In this document: positions 5,678 through 13,581 of the stretch, piece by piece
How positions within the stretch are numbered: the first letter of the stretch is position 1
Layout: each line of letters starts with the position of its first letter
From: Thermohalobaculum sp038528605
Lineage (GTDB): Bacteria > Pseudomonadota > Alphaproteobacteria > Rhodobacterales > Rhodobacteraceae
Length of the DNA stretch: 14,281 nucleotides
Direction of reading: 5' to 3'
Assembly (NCBI GenBank): GCA_038528605.1
Contig: JBCBEP010000088.1
Location: 1 to 14,281, forward strand
Program-made: the position numbers and the translations under genes
The notes under the pieces: generated by a model
What the model was told of the DNA's origin: nothing
Databases searched by the model: none
The model's input: only the letters and a program-made list of their open reading frames with translations

Positions 5678-8161
5678 ATGCAGCAGACGCTGCGATTTCT
5701 GCGGGTTCGCTTCGCCGCCGCGGCGATGGTCGTGCTCGTGCCGATCGCGGGCGCCGTGGGGGTCTCCACCGTCGTCGACGCCTATCATCAGACGCAGCAG
5801 CGCTACGCTGTCACGCTCACCAAGCTCGCCTCTGCGGTTACGCAGCTGGCACTCGACATCACCGCCTTCCAGTCGACCGACGGCTCGCCGGAGCAGCGCG
5901 CGCGCATCAGAAAGACGTACAGCAATACGCTCGCGCTCTACACGGCGCTCCGCTACGTCGATCCCGACGGGTACGACCCTGAAGTCTCTCTCGAGGAGCA
6001 GGGCGTGCCGCAGGCGCTGACCATTCTGCATCGGGAACTGCGCCTCGATCCGGAGGATTTGATCGAGCGTTTCAGCCTCGACGATTTCGAGATGTCGGAG
6101 GAGTTGGCGGAGATTTGGCAGGCCGCGCCAACGGAGGCTGGCGCCCCGGATGAAAAGTCGCTTGAGGCGATTATCGGACAGCTCTTGGTCTCGATCGCGC
6201 CAATCACCCGAAACCAGGGGGCGTTGCAGGCATCTGACTGGGCGTGGATCGCGCAGTTTCAGGCTGAACTGCAACGCATGGATATCGACCGGTTGTATGC
6301 GCTGCGCCGGGCGGCGGAGGAAGAAGCGCTGGGCATGGCTGGGCTCGCGCCGGCCCTCAAGCTCATCATCCTGATCGCCGCCGTCATGAGCATGGGGACA
6401 GCGTACCTTACCGTTGCGCGGCCCGTGGGACGGCATATTGCGGCAACACAGGACCGTCTCGAGCAGGAGGCTGAGCGTGCGCAGGCGGCCGAGCGGGCGA
6501 AGTCGGAATTCCTGGCCAATATGAGCCACGAGATCCGAACGCCGATGAACGGGATCATCGGCATGTCGGAGCTGCTCTCAGGCACGAAGCTCGATAACCG
6601 TCAGGCCATGTTCGCCGACGTTATCGATAGTTCGGCCCGGACGCTGCTTGGCATCATCAACGATATTCTGGACTTCACGAAGATCGATGCAGGACAGCTT
6701 CAGATCTCCCCAGCGCCCTTCAAGCTGACACAGCTCGCCAACGAGGCGGCGCAGCTGCTCGCGAAGGCTGCCTACGACAAGGATCTCGAGCTGGTCGTGC
6801 GTGTGCAGCCCGATCTGCCGCGCATGGTGGTGGGAGACTATGCGCGCCTCCGCCAGGTTTTGACCAACCTGCTCGCCAATGCGGTGAAGTTCACGCAACA
6901 CGGTGAAGTGGTTGTGGATGTCACCGGGGCATACGAGACGGGGGCAAATGCTGGCCCATCGCCGGGCAAGAACGCGCCAAGCCTCAAACTGTCAATCGAA
7001 GTGCGAGACACGGGTATCGGCATCGCGCCGGACAAATTGCGCGACGTCTTCGAGAAATTCAGCCAGGTCGACAGCTCCTCCACGCGCAGCCATGAGGGAA
7101 CCGGCCTGGGCCTTGCGATCTCGAAGGGGCTGATCGAACTCATGGGTGGACGGATCAGCGCCACCTCGGAGCTCGGGCGCGGCTCGAGCTTTCGGATCGA
7201 GCTGCCGGTGCGTGTGCGGGAAGATGCGGGGCAACGCCCGCCGGCGCCTGTGCCGCTGGAAGGGCTGAACGTTCTCATCATCGACGACAACGAGACCAAC
7301 CGCGTCATCCTGCAGGAGCAAATCGCCTCGTGGCGCATGCAGGAGCGGAGCGCTGCATCCGGCCGGGAAGGCTTGCGCAAGATCTGGCGGGCGGAGGAGC
7401 GGGGCGAGCCCTACGACCTGCTGCTGCTGGACCATCAGATGCCGGGCCTCAGCGGCTCGGATGTACTCGCCGAGCTGAGAAGCTACGCCGCCGGCCGGCA
7501 GTTGCCCGTCATCATCCTCTCGTCGATGGGGCTTTCAGACAACCTGCCAGAAGCCGCCTCCGAGGCGGACATGGTGCTGACCAAGCCTGTCGGATCCTCG
7601 GAATTGCTCGACGCGATCGCCACCGTGCTGAGCCGCCGCGCCGATGCGGAACGACCGCTGGAGGAAGAAATCGAAGAAGCAGAGGAGGTCCCCATGTCGT
7701 CGACATGTCCAAGCGTCCTGGTGATCGAGGACAACGAGGTGAACCGCAGCGTTGCGGAGCACATGATGCTCAGTATCGGTGTCACTTGCGCCTTCGCAAC
7801 GAACGGTCAGGAAGGGGTCGAGGCCTACCGGACGTTGAAACCGAAACTCATCCTCATGGATGTCTCGATGCCGGTGATGAACGGCTACGATGCGACGCGG
7901 CGCATCCGTGAACTGGAGCTCGCGGGGGATGACCCCGCGTGCCGCATCGTTGGTCTCACCGCTCACGCCTTGGAGGGAGATCGGGATCGATGCCTCGACG
8001 CCGGAATGGATGACTACCTGTCAAAGCCCGTGTCTCTGGATCAGCTTCGCGCGCTGGTGGAGAGCCTGGGTCTGGTCGATGAAAAGGATGATAGCGACAC
8101 GGTGGATGGCGCCGATGAAGCAGAGCACGCCGTGGGTGGCGTCATCAGAGCGGCAGGCTGA
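5678..8161 (+). CDS. Membrane hybrid histidine kinase with two receiver domains
   Basis: Phosphorelay sensor of 827 residues. Order: membrane segment at about 12-33, a mostly helical periplasmic region at about 34-224 that I do not recognise, second membrane segment at about 225-246, a short charged coiled-coil linker with no obvious HAMP, HisKA with the phospho-accepting H284 in NMSHEIRTP, and HATPase_c with N-box N401, DTGIG at 444-448 and GTGLGL at 474-479. Receiver 1 has D536/D537, D585, S615 and K636; receiver 2 has E684/D685, D728, T761 and K783, so both look active. The tail is acidic. There is no histidine phosphotransfer domain, so a separate one is expected. The ATG at 5678 follows GGGGGTG at 8 bases, and an in-frame stop lies at 5669. 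It interrupts the XRE-metK pair on the opposite strand. Its signal and target are unknown. Confidence 0.93.
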   Translation: MQQTLRFLRVRFAAAAMVVLVPIAGAVGVSTVVDAYHQTQQRYAVTLTKLASAVTQLALDITAFQSTDGSPEQRARIRKTYSNTLALYTALRYVDPDGYDPEVSLEEQGVPQALTILHRELRLDPEDLIERFSLDDFEMSEELAEIWQAAPTEAGAPDEKSLEAIIGQLLVSIAPITRNQGALQASDWAWIAQFQAELQRMDIDRLYALRRAAEEEALGMAGLAPALKLIILIAAVMSMGTAYLTVARPVGRHIAATQDRLEQEAERAQAAERAKSEFLANMSHEIRTPMNGIIGMSELLSGTKLDNRQAMFADVIDSSARTLLGIINDILDFTKIDAGQLQISPAPFKLTQLANEAAQLLAKAAYDKDLELVVRVQPDLPRMVVGDYARLRQVLTNLLANAVKFTQHGEVVVDVTGAYETGANAGPSPGKNAPSLKLSIEVRDTGIGIAPDKLRDVFEKFSQVDSSSTRSHEGTGLGLAISKGLIELMGGRISATSELGRGSSFRIELPVRVREDAGQRPPAPVPLEGLNVLIIDDNETNRVILQEQIASWRMQERSAASGREGLRKIWRAEERGEPYDLLLLDHQMPGLSGSDVLAELRSYAAGRQLPVIILSSMGLSDNLPEAASEADMVLTKPVGSSELLDAIATVLSRRADAERPLEEEIEEAEEVPMSSTCPSVLVIEDNEVNRSVAEHMMLSIGVTCAFATNGQEGVEAYRTLKPKLILMDVSMPVMNGYDATRRIRELELAGDDPACRIVGLTAHALEGDRDRCLDAGMDDYLSKPVSLDQLRALVESLGLVDEKDDSDTVDGADEAEHAVGGVIRAAG
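7683..7689 (+). promoter_or_regulatory. Internal Shine-Dalgarno inside the kinase gene
   Basis: AGGAGGT at 7683-7689 lies four bases before an in-frame ATG at 7694, in the linker between the two receiver domains. Translation from this ATG would give a 155-residue protein consisting of receiver 2 and the acidic tail. The site could arise by chance from codons of the acidic Glu-Glu-Val linker, so use is inferred only from its strength and its exact placement at a domain boundary. Confidence 0.4.
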
Positions 8162-8162
8162 C

Positions 8163-8175
8163 GCCGCTCCGCGGC
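8163..8175. terminator. Short hairpin between convergent kinase and XRE genes
   Basis: GCCGC (8163-8167) and GCGGC (8171-8175) form a 5-base stem with a 3-base loop, starting one base past the kinase stop codon, in a 24-base gap between converging genes. It has no T tract, so any termination is probably incomplete. Confidence 0.35.
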
Positions 8176-8185
8176 ACCCTTCACG

Positions 8186-8608
8186 TCACCCGATGCGGCT
8201 CGCACCGGTGTCGGCGTTCCCCTCGCTGTCGGCGATGGTACGTACCAACTCGAGCAGTCGCGAGCGGGTGTGCGGGTTGTCGATCCGACAGAACGCTCGG
8301 CTCAAGCCATAGCCTTCGGAGGTGGCAAGGAAACGGCGGATGATCCCGTCGTCCTCCGCCATGGGTTCGGCGCCGTTGCTGCGCTGAAGGCCCTCATAGA
8401 AGAAGCTCACCTCCACGCCGAGGATCTCAGCAATGTGGAAGAGCCTGCCGGCGCCGATGCGGTTGAGGCCCTTCTCGTATTTCTGGACCTGCTGGAAGGT
8501 GAGGCCGAGGGCGTGACCGAGCTGCTCCTGGCTCATACCGAGCGACTGGCGGCGCAGCCTGAGACGCGCGCCGATATAGGCGTCGATATCGTCCGGTGCC
8601 TTCGACAT
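8186..8608 (-). CDS. XRE-family helix-turn-helix regulator
   Basis: Small DNA-binding regulator of 140 residues. A Cro/CI-type helix-turn-helix spans about residues 13-67 (RLRLRRQSLGMSQEQL, then GLTFQQVQKYEKGLNRIG), with a C-terminal region of about 70 residues of unknown role. Related XRE genes are found between lnt and metK across Alphaproteobacteria. The Sinorhizobium acid-responsive regulator PhrR, described next to the lnt homologue actA, is probably of this type; that link is from memory of the family and untested here. The ATG at 8608 is chosen because purine-rich GAGGGGGAG lies upstream and the conserved protein begins here; the frame is open to 8725 but that stretch looks non-coding. 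It is likely co-transcribed after lnt. Its targets are not visible. Confidence 0.92.
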   Translation of the reverse strand: MSKAPDDIDAYIGARLRLRRQSLGMSQEQLGHALGLTFQQVQKYEKGLNRIGAGRLFHIAEILGVEVSFFYEGLQRSNGAEPMAEDDGIIRRFLATSEGYGLSRAFCRIDNPHTRSRLLELVRTIADSEGNADTGASRIG

Positions 8609-8673
8609 TCCCCCAACTCCCCCTCTTTCGGCGCGGCCCGCCCCACCAGCCGGCCCGTGCCCGCAGCCTGGAT

Positions 8674-8702
8674 ACGGCGACCACGGCGCCGTCGGTTTTT
8701 TT
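8674..8702 (+). terminator. Hairpin plus T7 tract in the XRE-lnt gap
   Basis: ACGGCG (8674-8679) pairs with CGCCGT (8687-8692) around a 7-base loop, followed by CGG and seven Ts at 8696-8702. This has the form of an intrinsic terminator on the plus strand. The nearest upstream plus-strand gene is the kinase, which ends 510 bases earlier, so a transcript stopping here would run antisense across the whole XRE gene. On the minus strand it has no U tract. Confidence 0.5.
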
Positions 8703-8737
8703 GTCCCCACACCGCAAGCTGCCAAGCACGCAGCAGC

Positions 8738-10384
8738 TCACCCCCTCGGTGTGCGGAGTAGCACTATGCGCAAGAAACAGGCGGAAAAAAGGAGAAACGC
8801 GGCGATGATCGCCGGTGTGTCGCCCCATCGTGCATAGAGCGGCGGTGAAAGGGCTCCTGGCAGGCGTGCATCGACATGGCCGTGCACGCCGAGTGGCAGC
8901 GACGCGGTGATCCGGCCATGGGCGTCGATCACGGCCGAGATGCCAGTGTTTGCAGCCCGCACCATGGGCAGGCCCTGCTCGATCGCCCTGAGCCGCGCCT
9001 GAGCCAGATGCTGCTGTGGCCCGCCGAGGGTGCCGAACCAGGCGTCGTTGGTGATCTGCAACAGCCAGCCTGGCCGGCCGGCGCCCGTTTCTGCGCCTGG
9101 CGGCATGATCTCGTGGGGAAAGATCGCCTCATAGCAGATCAGGGGTACGAAGCTGGGCAGGCCCGCAACCGGTGCCAGCACGCGTTGCCCGGGGCCCGGC
9201 ATGAACTGACCGCGGCCCGCCAGCTGTTCCACGCCAAGCGCGCCGAAAAGCGTGCGGAAGGGGACGTACTCGCCGAAGGGGACGAGGTGATGCTTGTCGT
9301 AGCGCGCGATGACGCTGCCCGTGGCGTCGAGTGTGAGGAGGCTGTTGGCGAAGCCGCCGCCCTCTGCCTCGCCCCGGCGCCGCAGCGCGCCGAGCACGAG
9401 GGGCGCGCCGCCTGCTGCCGCCGCCATCTGGGCACGGGCTTGCGGACTTTCCTCCGGCAGGAAGGCGACCGCCGTCTCGGGCCAGATGACCATGGCGGGA
9501 GCGCCGAGCGCCGGATCAGTCGGGGCGGCGCTGCCGTCGAGCAGCCGCCGGTAGAAGGTCGGCGCATGGTCGGGGAGCCATTTGAGCCGTTGCGGGGCGT
9601 TCGGCTGTACGATGCGGAGCACTGGTCCGGCCGTATCGACGGGCGCGCCCGCGAGCCGCGCGGCCCCGAACGCCCACAGGCCGGCGAAGGCTGCGAGCGG
9701 CAGGAGGGCGACGGCGAGCCGGGCGCGCCCCGTGAGCGTGAGGAAGGCCAGCAGCGGCAGGCCGGTTGCCAGCAAGGTGACGAGGCCGAGGCCATGCGGG
9801 CCGATGAACGCCGCGGTCTGGGCGATCGGGCTCTCGATCCAGACATAGCCGGGAAGGGCCCATGGAAAGCCAGTGAGCACATGGCTGCGGGCGAACTCGG
9901 TGAGCGTCAGCATGCCTGCGAGGGCTGAGAGCGTGAGCGGGCCGCCGCCGGGTGCGGCGCGGCGCGCAGCCCAGCCGGCGGCCCCCCAGAAGAGGGCGAG
10001 GAAGGCGGGCAGGCCCGTGAGCGCGAAGGGCAGCATCCAGGCGAAGGCATCGGCATCGACGAGAAAGGCGTGGCCGATCCAGTGGAGCGACACGACGAGA
10101 TAGCCGAAGCCGAACGCCCAGGCGGCGCCGAAGCCGCCCCGTGGCGTTCGGGCGCTGCCCACAAGGAGAGCGAGAACTGGGAGTGCGACGAAGGCGCCCC
10201 AGGGCAGGCCGAGGGGCGCATGGCCACAGGCGAAGAGGAGACCCGCCGCCGCGGCAGCGAGGAGACGGCGCCATCCGGTGAGGGCGGTGATGCGGCAAGC
10301 CAGCGCCCAGAGCTTGCCTCGGCCCATATCAGTGGCGGGGGTGGCTGGACCATCCATGAAGAGGGATCGCGGGGCGTTGGTCAT
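8738..10384 (-). CDS. lnt: Apolipoprotein N-acyltransferase
   Basis: Inner-membrane enzyme that adds the third acyl chain to the N-terminal cysteine of lipoproteins, the last step of lipoprotein maturation. The 548-residue product has about six hydrophobic segments in residues 40-245, then a nitrilase-like domain at about 255-510 with the Glu-Lys-Cys triad visible as E303 (VIWPETAVAF), K364 (YDKHHLVPFGEYVPF) and C417 (PLICYEAIFP), and a final hydrophobic segment at about 523-543. The length is a little above the usual 510-530. The ATG at 10384 has GGGAGA about 6 bases upstream; ATGs at codons 10 and 20 are alternatives. It follows corC after 224 bases, so it may have its own promoter, and precedes the XRE gene. 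Confidence 0.97.
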   Translation of the reverse strand: MTNAPRSLFMDGPATPATDMGRGKLWALACRITALTGWRRLLAAAAAGLLFACGHAPLGLPWGAFVALPVLALLVGSARTPRGGFGAAWAFGFGYLVVSLHWIGHAFLVDADAFAWMLPFALTGLPAFLALFWGAAGWAARRAAPGGGPLTLSALAGMLTLTEFARSHVLTGFPWALPGYVWIESPIAQTAAFIGPHGLGLVTLLATGLPLLAFLTLTGRARLAVALLPLAAFAGLWAFGAARLAGAPVDTAGPVLRIVQPNAPQRLKWLPDHAPTFYRRLLDGSAAPTDPALGAPAMVIWPETAVAFLPEESPQARAQMAAAAGGAPLVLGALRRRGEAEGGGFANSLLTLDATGSVIARYDKHHLVPFGEYVPFRTLFGALGVEQLAGRGQFMPGPGQRVLAPVAGLPSFVPLICYEAIFPHEIMPPGAETGAGRPGWLLQITNDAWFGTLGGPQQHLAQARLRAIEQGLPMVRAANTGISAVIDAHGRITASLPLGVHGHVDARLPGALSPPLYARWGDTPAIIAAFLLFSACFLRIVLLRTPRG

Positions 10385-10518
10385 CGAGTGTCTCCCGCAG
10401 CGGGCAGGTGCGTCGCCGCTCGGGTTCTCTCATGCCAAGGGCAGCGGTGCCGATCCAGCGAAACCGCTTGTCGCTCACATTTTGGCGTTGGGGGCGGGCT
10501 GACGGGCGCCCCGGCCTC

Positions 10519-10533
10519 GGGCGCTGCGCGCCC
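10519..10533. terminator. GC hairpin in the corC-lnt gap
   Basis: GGGCGC (10519-10524) and GCGCCC (10528-10533) form a perfect 6-base stem with a 3-base loop, in the 224-base gap between corC and lnt (10385-10608). Without a T tract it is a weak terminator candidate at best. A GTTAAC palindrome lies at 10574-10579. I found no promoter pair for lnt that I would defend. Confidence 0.3.
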
Positions 10534-10608
10534 TCAGCGGCCCACCCGCCAGCCACGCCCGCAAATGGGCTCCGTTAACCGGCAACGGGCTTGCAAAGGG
10601 CGAGTGGA

Positions 10609-11739
10609 TCACTCAGCGGCGTTGCGGGGCGGATGGGAGGGCCGCGGGGCAGGACGCGAGCCCGCGAGGACGAGGCGCAGGCGCTTGATCCGCCGCGGAT
10701 CCGCATCGACGATCTGGAACTCGTGGCCAGCCGGGTGCGCGATCACCTCCGCGCGCACGGGCACGCGGCCGGTGAGCATGAAGACGAGGCCACCGAGGGT
10801 ATCCGCTTCCTCCTCCCAGTCCTCGGGCGTGAGACTGATCCCGCTGGCTTCCTCAAAAGCGGCGATATCGGCCCGTGCGTTGACGAGCCAGACGCCCGCC
10901 CGCTCCTCGCGCCAGAGGACCCCTTCGTCCCCGTCATGCTCGTCCTCGATATCGCCGACGACCTGCTCCACCAGGTCTTCGATGGTCACGAGCCCGTCGA
11001 CCCCGCCGAACTCGTCGATCACCAGGGCCATGTGGACGCGGGTGACCTGCATCTTCTTCAGCAGTGCCGCGATGGGCATGGAGGGGGGCACGAAGAGGGC
11101 GGTGCGCAGGTGCTCCTTCAGCGTGAAGGGTTGTGCCGCCTGGGCGCAGCCGACGCCAAAGGCAAGTGCGAGGTCCTTGAGGTGGACGAAGCCGATCGGG
11201 TCGTCGAGCGTTTCGCGGTAGACGGGCACGCGGCTGAGCGAGTCTCTCGAGAAGGCCGACATGACCGTTTCCAGATCCGCATCCTCGGCGACGGAGACGA
11301 TGTCGGCGCGCGGGGTCATCACGTCCTCCACGCGGCGGTCGCGCAAGCGGAGGATGTTGCGGACCATGCCGAGCTCGTCGGCCGTGCTGTGCTCGAAGGC
11401 CGGGCCGAGAGCGTCGGCCTCCTCGTCCTCCTCCTCGGCGCCGTTGCCGAGGCCGGAGGCGCGCCGCATCCAGCCGAAGAAGCCGCCGCCCTGGTCGTCC
11501 TCCTCTACGGTCGGCTCGTCGCGCTGCTGCGGGGTGGGCTCAGGCCGTGCGTCGGCCGCGTTCTCGTCCGGGGCTGCGCGCAGCCCGGCCGGCGTGCCGT
11601 TCACGGGCCGCGCGCCGCTGGGCGAGGGTTCTTGGCTGGCATCGGGGTCCTTCGACCCTGAGCTTTTGCTCGGATCTGTGGACCCGGGGCTCCCCTCCGA
11701 CGAGGGGGCGGGACTTGAAGCGCCGTCCATCTCTTTCAA
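10609..11739 (-). CDS. CorC/HlyC-family CBS-domain protein (YbeX-like)
   Basis: Member of the CorC/YbeX family of CBS-pair proteins, linked in E. coli to magnesium/cobalt efflux and more recently to ribosome metabolism. The 376-residue product has a disordered, Pro/Ser/Glu-rich N-terminus of about 115 residues, a CBS pair at about 135-265 (VEDVMTPRADIVSV, IDEFGGVDGLVTIEDLVEQVVGDIEDEHD described in two pieces) and a C-terminal CorC/HlyC domain at about 275-360. There are no membrane segments, so it is a soluble YbeX-like member. The start is a TTG at 11739 that overlaps the ybeY stop (TTGA), with GGGGGAG about 9 bases upstream; an ATG at 11730 is a close alternative. It is in the phoH-ybeY-corC operon. 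The family is certain; the precise role is not. Confidence 0.92.
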   Translation of the reverse strand: MKEMDGASSPAPSSEGSPGSTDPSKSSGSKDPDASQEPSPSGARPVNGTPAGLRAAPDENAADARPEPTPQQRDEPTVEEDDQGGGFFGWMRRASGLGNGAEEEDEEADALGPAFEHSTADELGMVRNILRLRDRRVEDVMTPRADIVSVAEDADLETVMSAFSRDSLSRVPVYRETLDDPIGFVHLKDLALAFGVGCAQAAQPFTLKEHLRTALFVPPSMPIAALLKKMQVTRVHMALVIDEFGGVDGLVTIEDLVEQVVGDIEDEHDGDEGVLWREERAGVWLVNARADIAAFEEASGISLTPEDWEEEADTLGGLVFMLTGRVPVRAEVIAHPAGHEFQIVDADPRRIKRLRLVLAGSRPAPRPSHPPRNAAE

Positions 11740-12287
11740 CGGCGGGGCTCCCCCGCCTCTCCTCCAGCATAGGGATCCGCGATCCCGAGGCGGGCCAGCT
11801 GGCGCCGCTCCATGTCCTCCATAAGCGCTGCGTCCGCCTCGGTTTGATGGTCATAGCCGAGGAGGTGCAGACATCCGTGCAAAATCAGGTGGAGGACGTG
11901 ATCTTTCAAGGGTAGCCCGGCGGCTTTCGCTTCAGCGAGACACGTCTCGAGAGCGATGGCCACGTCCCCCAATGGGCCAGGGGCGGTGAGCGCGGGCGGG
12001 TGGGCACCGGGCGCGGGCGGCGCGAGGGGGTGCGCGGGCCAGGAGAGGACGTTGGTCGGGGCCGGCTTGCCTCGGAAATCCGCGTTCAGGCTCGCGATGC
12101 GCGCATCGTCGCAAGCGAGAAGGGCGATCTCACGGCCTGTGGCGGCGTGGCCCGCTGCCGTCAGCGCAGCCAGCGCGGCGGTTTCGGCGATGGCGGGCAG
12201 GTCGGGCAGGGCTTCCTCCCAGGCGGGCGCCTCGATCACGAGGTCGATGATGCGGTGCTGTGCCTCGATGCCCGCAGCAGCGCTCAT
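11736..12287 (-). CDS. ybeY: Endoribonuclease YbeY (16S rRNA 3' maturation)
   Basis: Single-strand endoribonuclease that binds zinc and acts in 16S rRNA 3'-end maturation and ribosome quality control. The 183-residue product carries the metal-binding HGCLHLLGYDH at residues 137-147 (H137, H141, H147) and the conserved FRGKPAPTNVLSWP at about 71-84. A proline/alanine-rich insert at about 85-105 is typical of GC-rich genomes. The ATG at 12287 overlaps the phoH stop codon by four bases (ATGA), with GAGGG upstream inside phoH, so translation of the two is probably coupled; its own stop overlaps the corC start in the same way. Confidence 0.97.
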   Translation of the reverse strand: MSAAAGIEAQHRIIDLVIEAPAWEEALPDLPAIAETAALAALTAAGHAATGREIALLACDDARIASLNADFRGKPAPTNVLSWPAHPLAPPAPGAHPPALTAPGPLGDVAIALETCLAEAKAAGLPLKDHVLHLILHGCLHLLGYDHQTEADAALMEDMERRQLARLGIADPYAGGEAGEPRR

Positions 12288-13372
12288 CCCGGTTTGCCCT
12301 CGGCATCGGCGCGGTCATAGGCCTGAATCACGCGGGCGACGATCGGGTGGCGCACGACATCCACCGCCGAGAAGCGGGTGAAGCCGATGCCTTTCACGCC
12401 GTCGAGCAAGCGCATCGCCTGGACGAGGCCGCTGCCGGTGCCGCGCGGCAGGTCGATCTGCGTCGGATCGCCGGTGACGACCATGCGGCTGCCCTCGCCG
12501 AGGCGGGTGAGGAACATCTTCATCTGCATCTCGGTCGCGTTCTGCCCCTCGTCGAGCACCACGAAGGCGCTTGAGAGCGTCCGGCCGCGCATGAAGGCGA
12601 GAGGGGCGATCTCGACCTTCCCCTCCTCCATCAGCTTCGGGAGCATGCGGGCGGGCAGCATGTCCCCCAGCGCGTCGTAGAGGGGGCGCATATAGGGATC
12701 CATCTTCTCCTTCTCGGTGCCGGGCAGGAAGCCGAGGCGTTCGCCGGCCTCCACGGCGGGGCGTGAGAGGATGATCTTCTCAACCGCGCCCTCGGCGAAC
12801 ATCGATACGCCGGCGGCGACGGCGAGATAGGTCTTGCCTGTGCCCGCGGGGCCGATGCCGAAGCAGAGCTCGTGGCGGAATAGCTCGTTCACATACTGGG
12901 CCTGGGCCTTGGTGCGCGGCTGGATGACCTTGCGGCGAGTGCGGATCTCGAGCCGGCCGCCGGGGAAGAGCTCGGACTGCTGCGGGGCCTCGGCCTCTGC
13001 GGCGCCGCCAGCCGATGTTTCGGGTGCTGGAGGCTCTGGCAGGCGGCCCATGCGCACAACCGCTTCCACATCCCCCGCTTCGATCTGCCTTCCCTGTTCG
13101 AGCCGGGTGTAGAGCGCCTCGAGCGCCGATTTGGTGAGGCCGCGGGCGTCGGGCAGGCCGTAGATCACAAGCTCGTTGCCGCGCCGCATGATCGTGACGT
13201 CGAGCCCGTGTTCCAGGGTGGTGAGATTGCGGTCGGCGGGGCCGAAGAGTTCGATCAGCAGGCGATTATCGGCGAAGGTCACGACAGTTTCGTCGAGTGC
13301 CTCGGGCGGTGCGTCGCGCAGAATGCTGGTCAAGCGGCCTCTCGTCCCTCTCGCTCGGGTCCCACGTCTCAT
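12284..13372 (-). CDS. phoH: PhoH-like ATPase (YbeZ type)
   Basis: Cytoplasmic P-loop NTPase of the PhoH/YbeZ family, thought to assist YbeY in RNA metabolism, often as a predicted RNA helicase. From the ATG at 13372 it has 362 residues: an N-terminal KH-like region at about 28-105 (LFGPADRNLTTLEHGL), an acidic/proline linker, then the ATPase with Walker A GPAGTGKT at 174-181, LSRPAVEAGERLGFLPG near 202-218, Walker B VVLDE at 271-275 and GDPTQIDLP at 301-309. The start is uncertain: the ATG has only a weak AGG at 7 bases, while a TTG at 13333 is preceded by purine-rich GAGAGG and better matches the family's N-terminus. The frame is open to 13639 but that stretch does not look coding. It heads the phoH-ybeY-corC operon. 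Confidence 0.94.
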   Translation of the reverse strand: MRRGTRARGTRGRLTSILRDAPPEALDETVVTFADNRLLIELFGPADRNLTTLEHGLDVTIMRRGNELVIYGLPDARGLTKSALEALYTRLEQGRQIEAGDVEAVVRMGRLPEPPAPETSAGGAAEAEAPQQSELFPGGRLEIRTRRKVIQPRTKAQAQYVNELFRHELCFGIGPAGTGKTYLAVAAGVSMFAEGAVEKIILSRPAVEAGERLGFLPGTEKEKMDPYMRPLYDALGDMLPARMLPKLMEEGKVEIAPLAFMRGRTLSSAFVVLDEGQNATEMQMKMFLTRLGEGSRMVVTGDPTQIDLPRGTGSGLVQAMRLLDGVKGIGFTRFSAVDVVRHPIVARVIQAYDRADAEGKPG

Positions 13373-13581
13373 AGTCGTACCTAGGGCCGGAGGGGTCGCA
13401 AGCGAAATTATTGTGGCGCCGGGAGAGTGCCGAGGTCTGTCGCAGCGCTGCCCGCCTGGCCCGGAAGGGCGCAGAGGTCGACGCTGAGGCCGAGGGCTTC
13501 GAGCGCTCCGGTACCATTTACGGACGAAGTCGCCATGGCGCCGACGCCGGGGGGGCGGCCGGATTTCGAATGTTGTCCGAG

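Noticed and set aside
5672..6529. 285-residue minus-strand open frame opposite the kinase N-terminus
   Set aside because: It is rich in Arg and lacks a recognisable domain; the kinase frame has clear membrane and HisKA segments here.
8596..8808. 70-residue plus-strand frame in the XRE-lnt gap
   Set aside because: It has no ribosome site or recognisable motif and spans the hairpin/T tract and the ends of two minus-strand genes.
10570..10585. CtrA-like half site TTAACC near the corC stop
   Set aside because: Only one half site is present without the second TTAA at the expected spacing.
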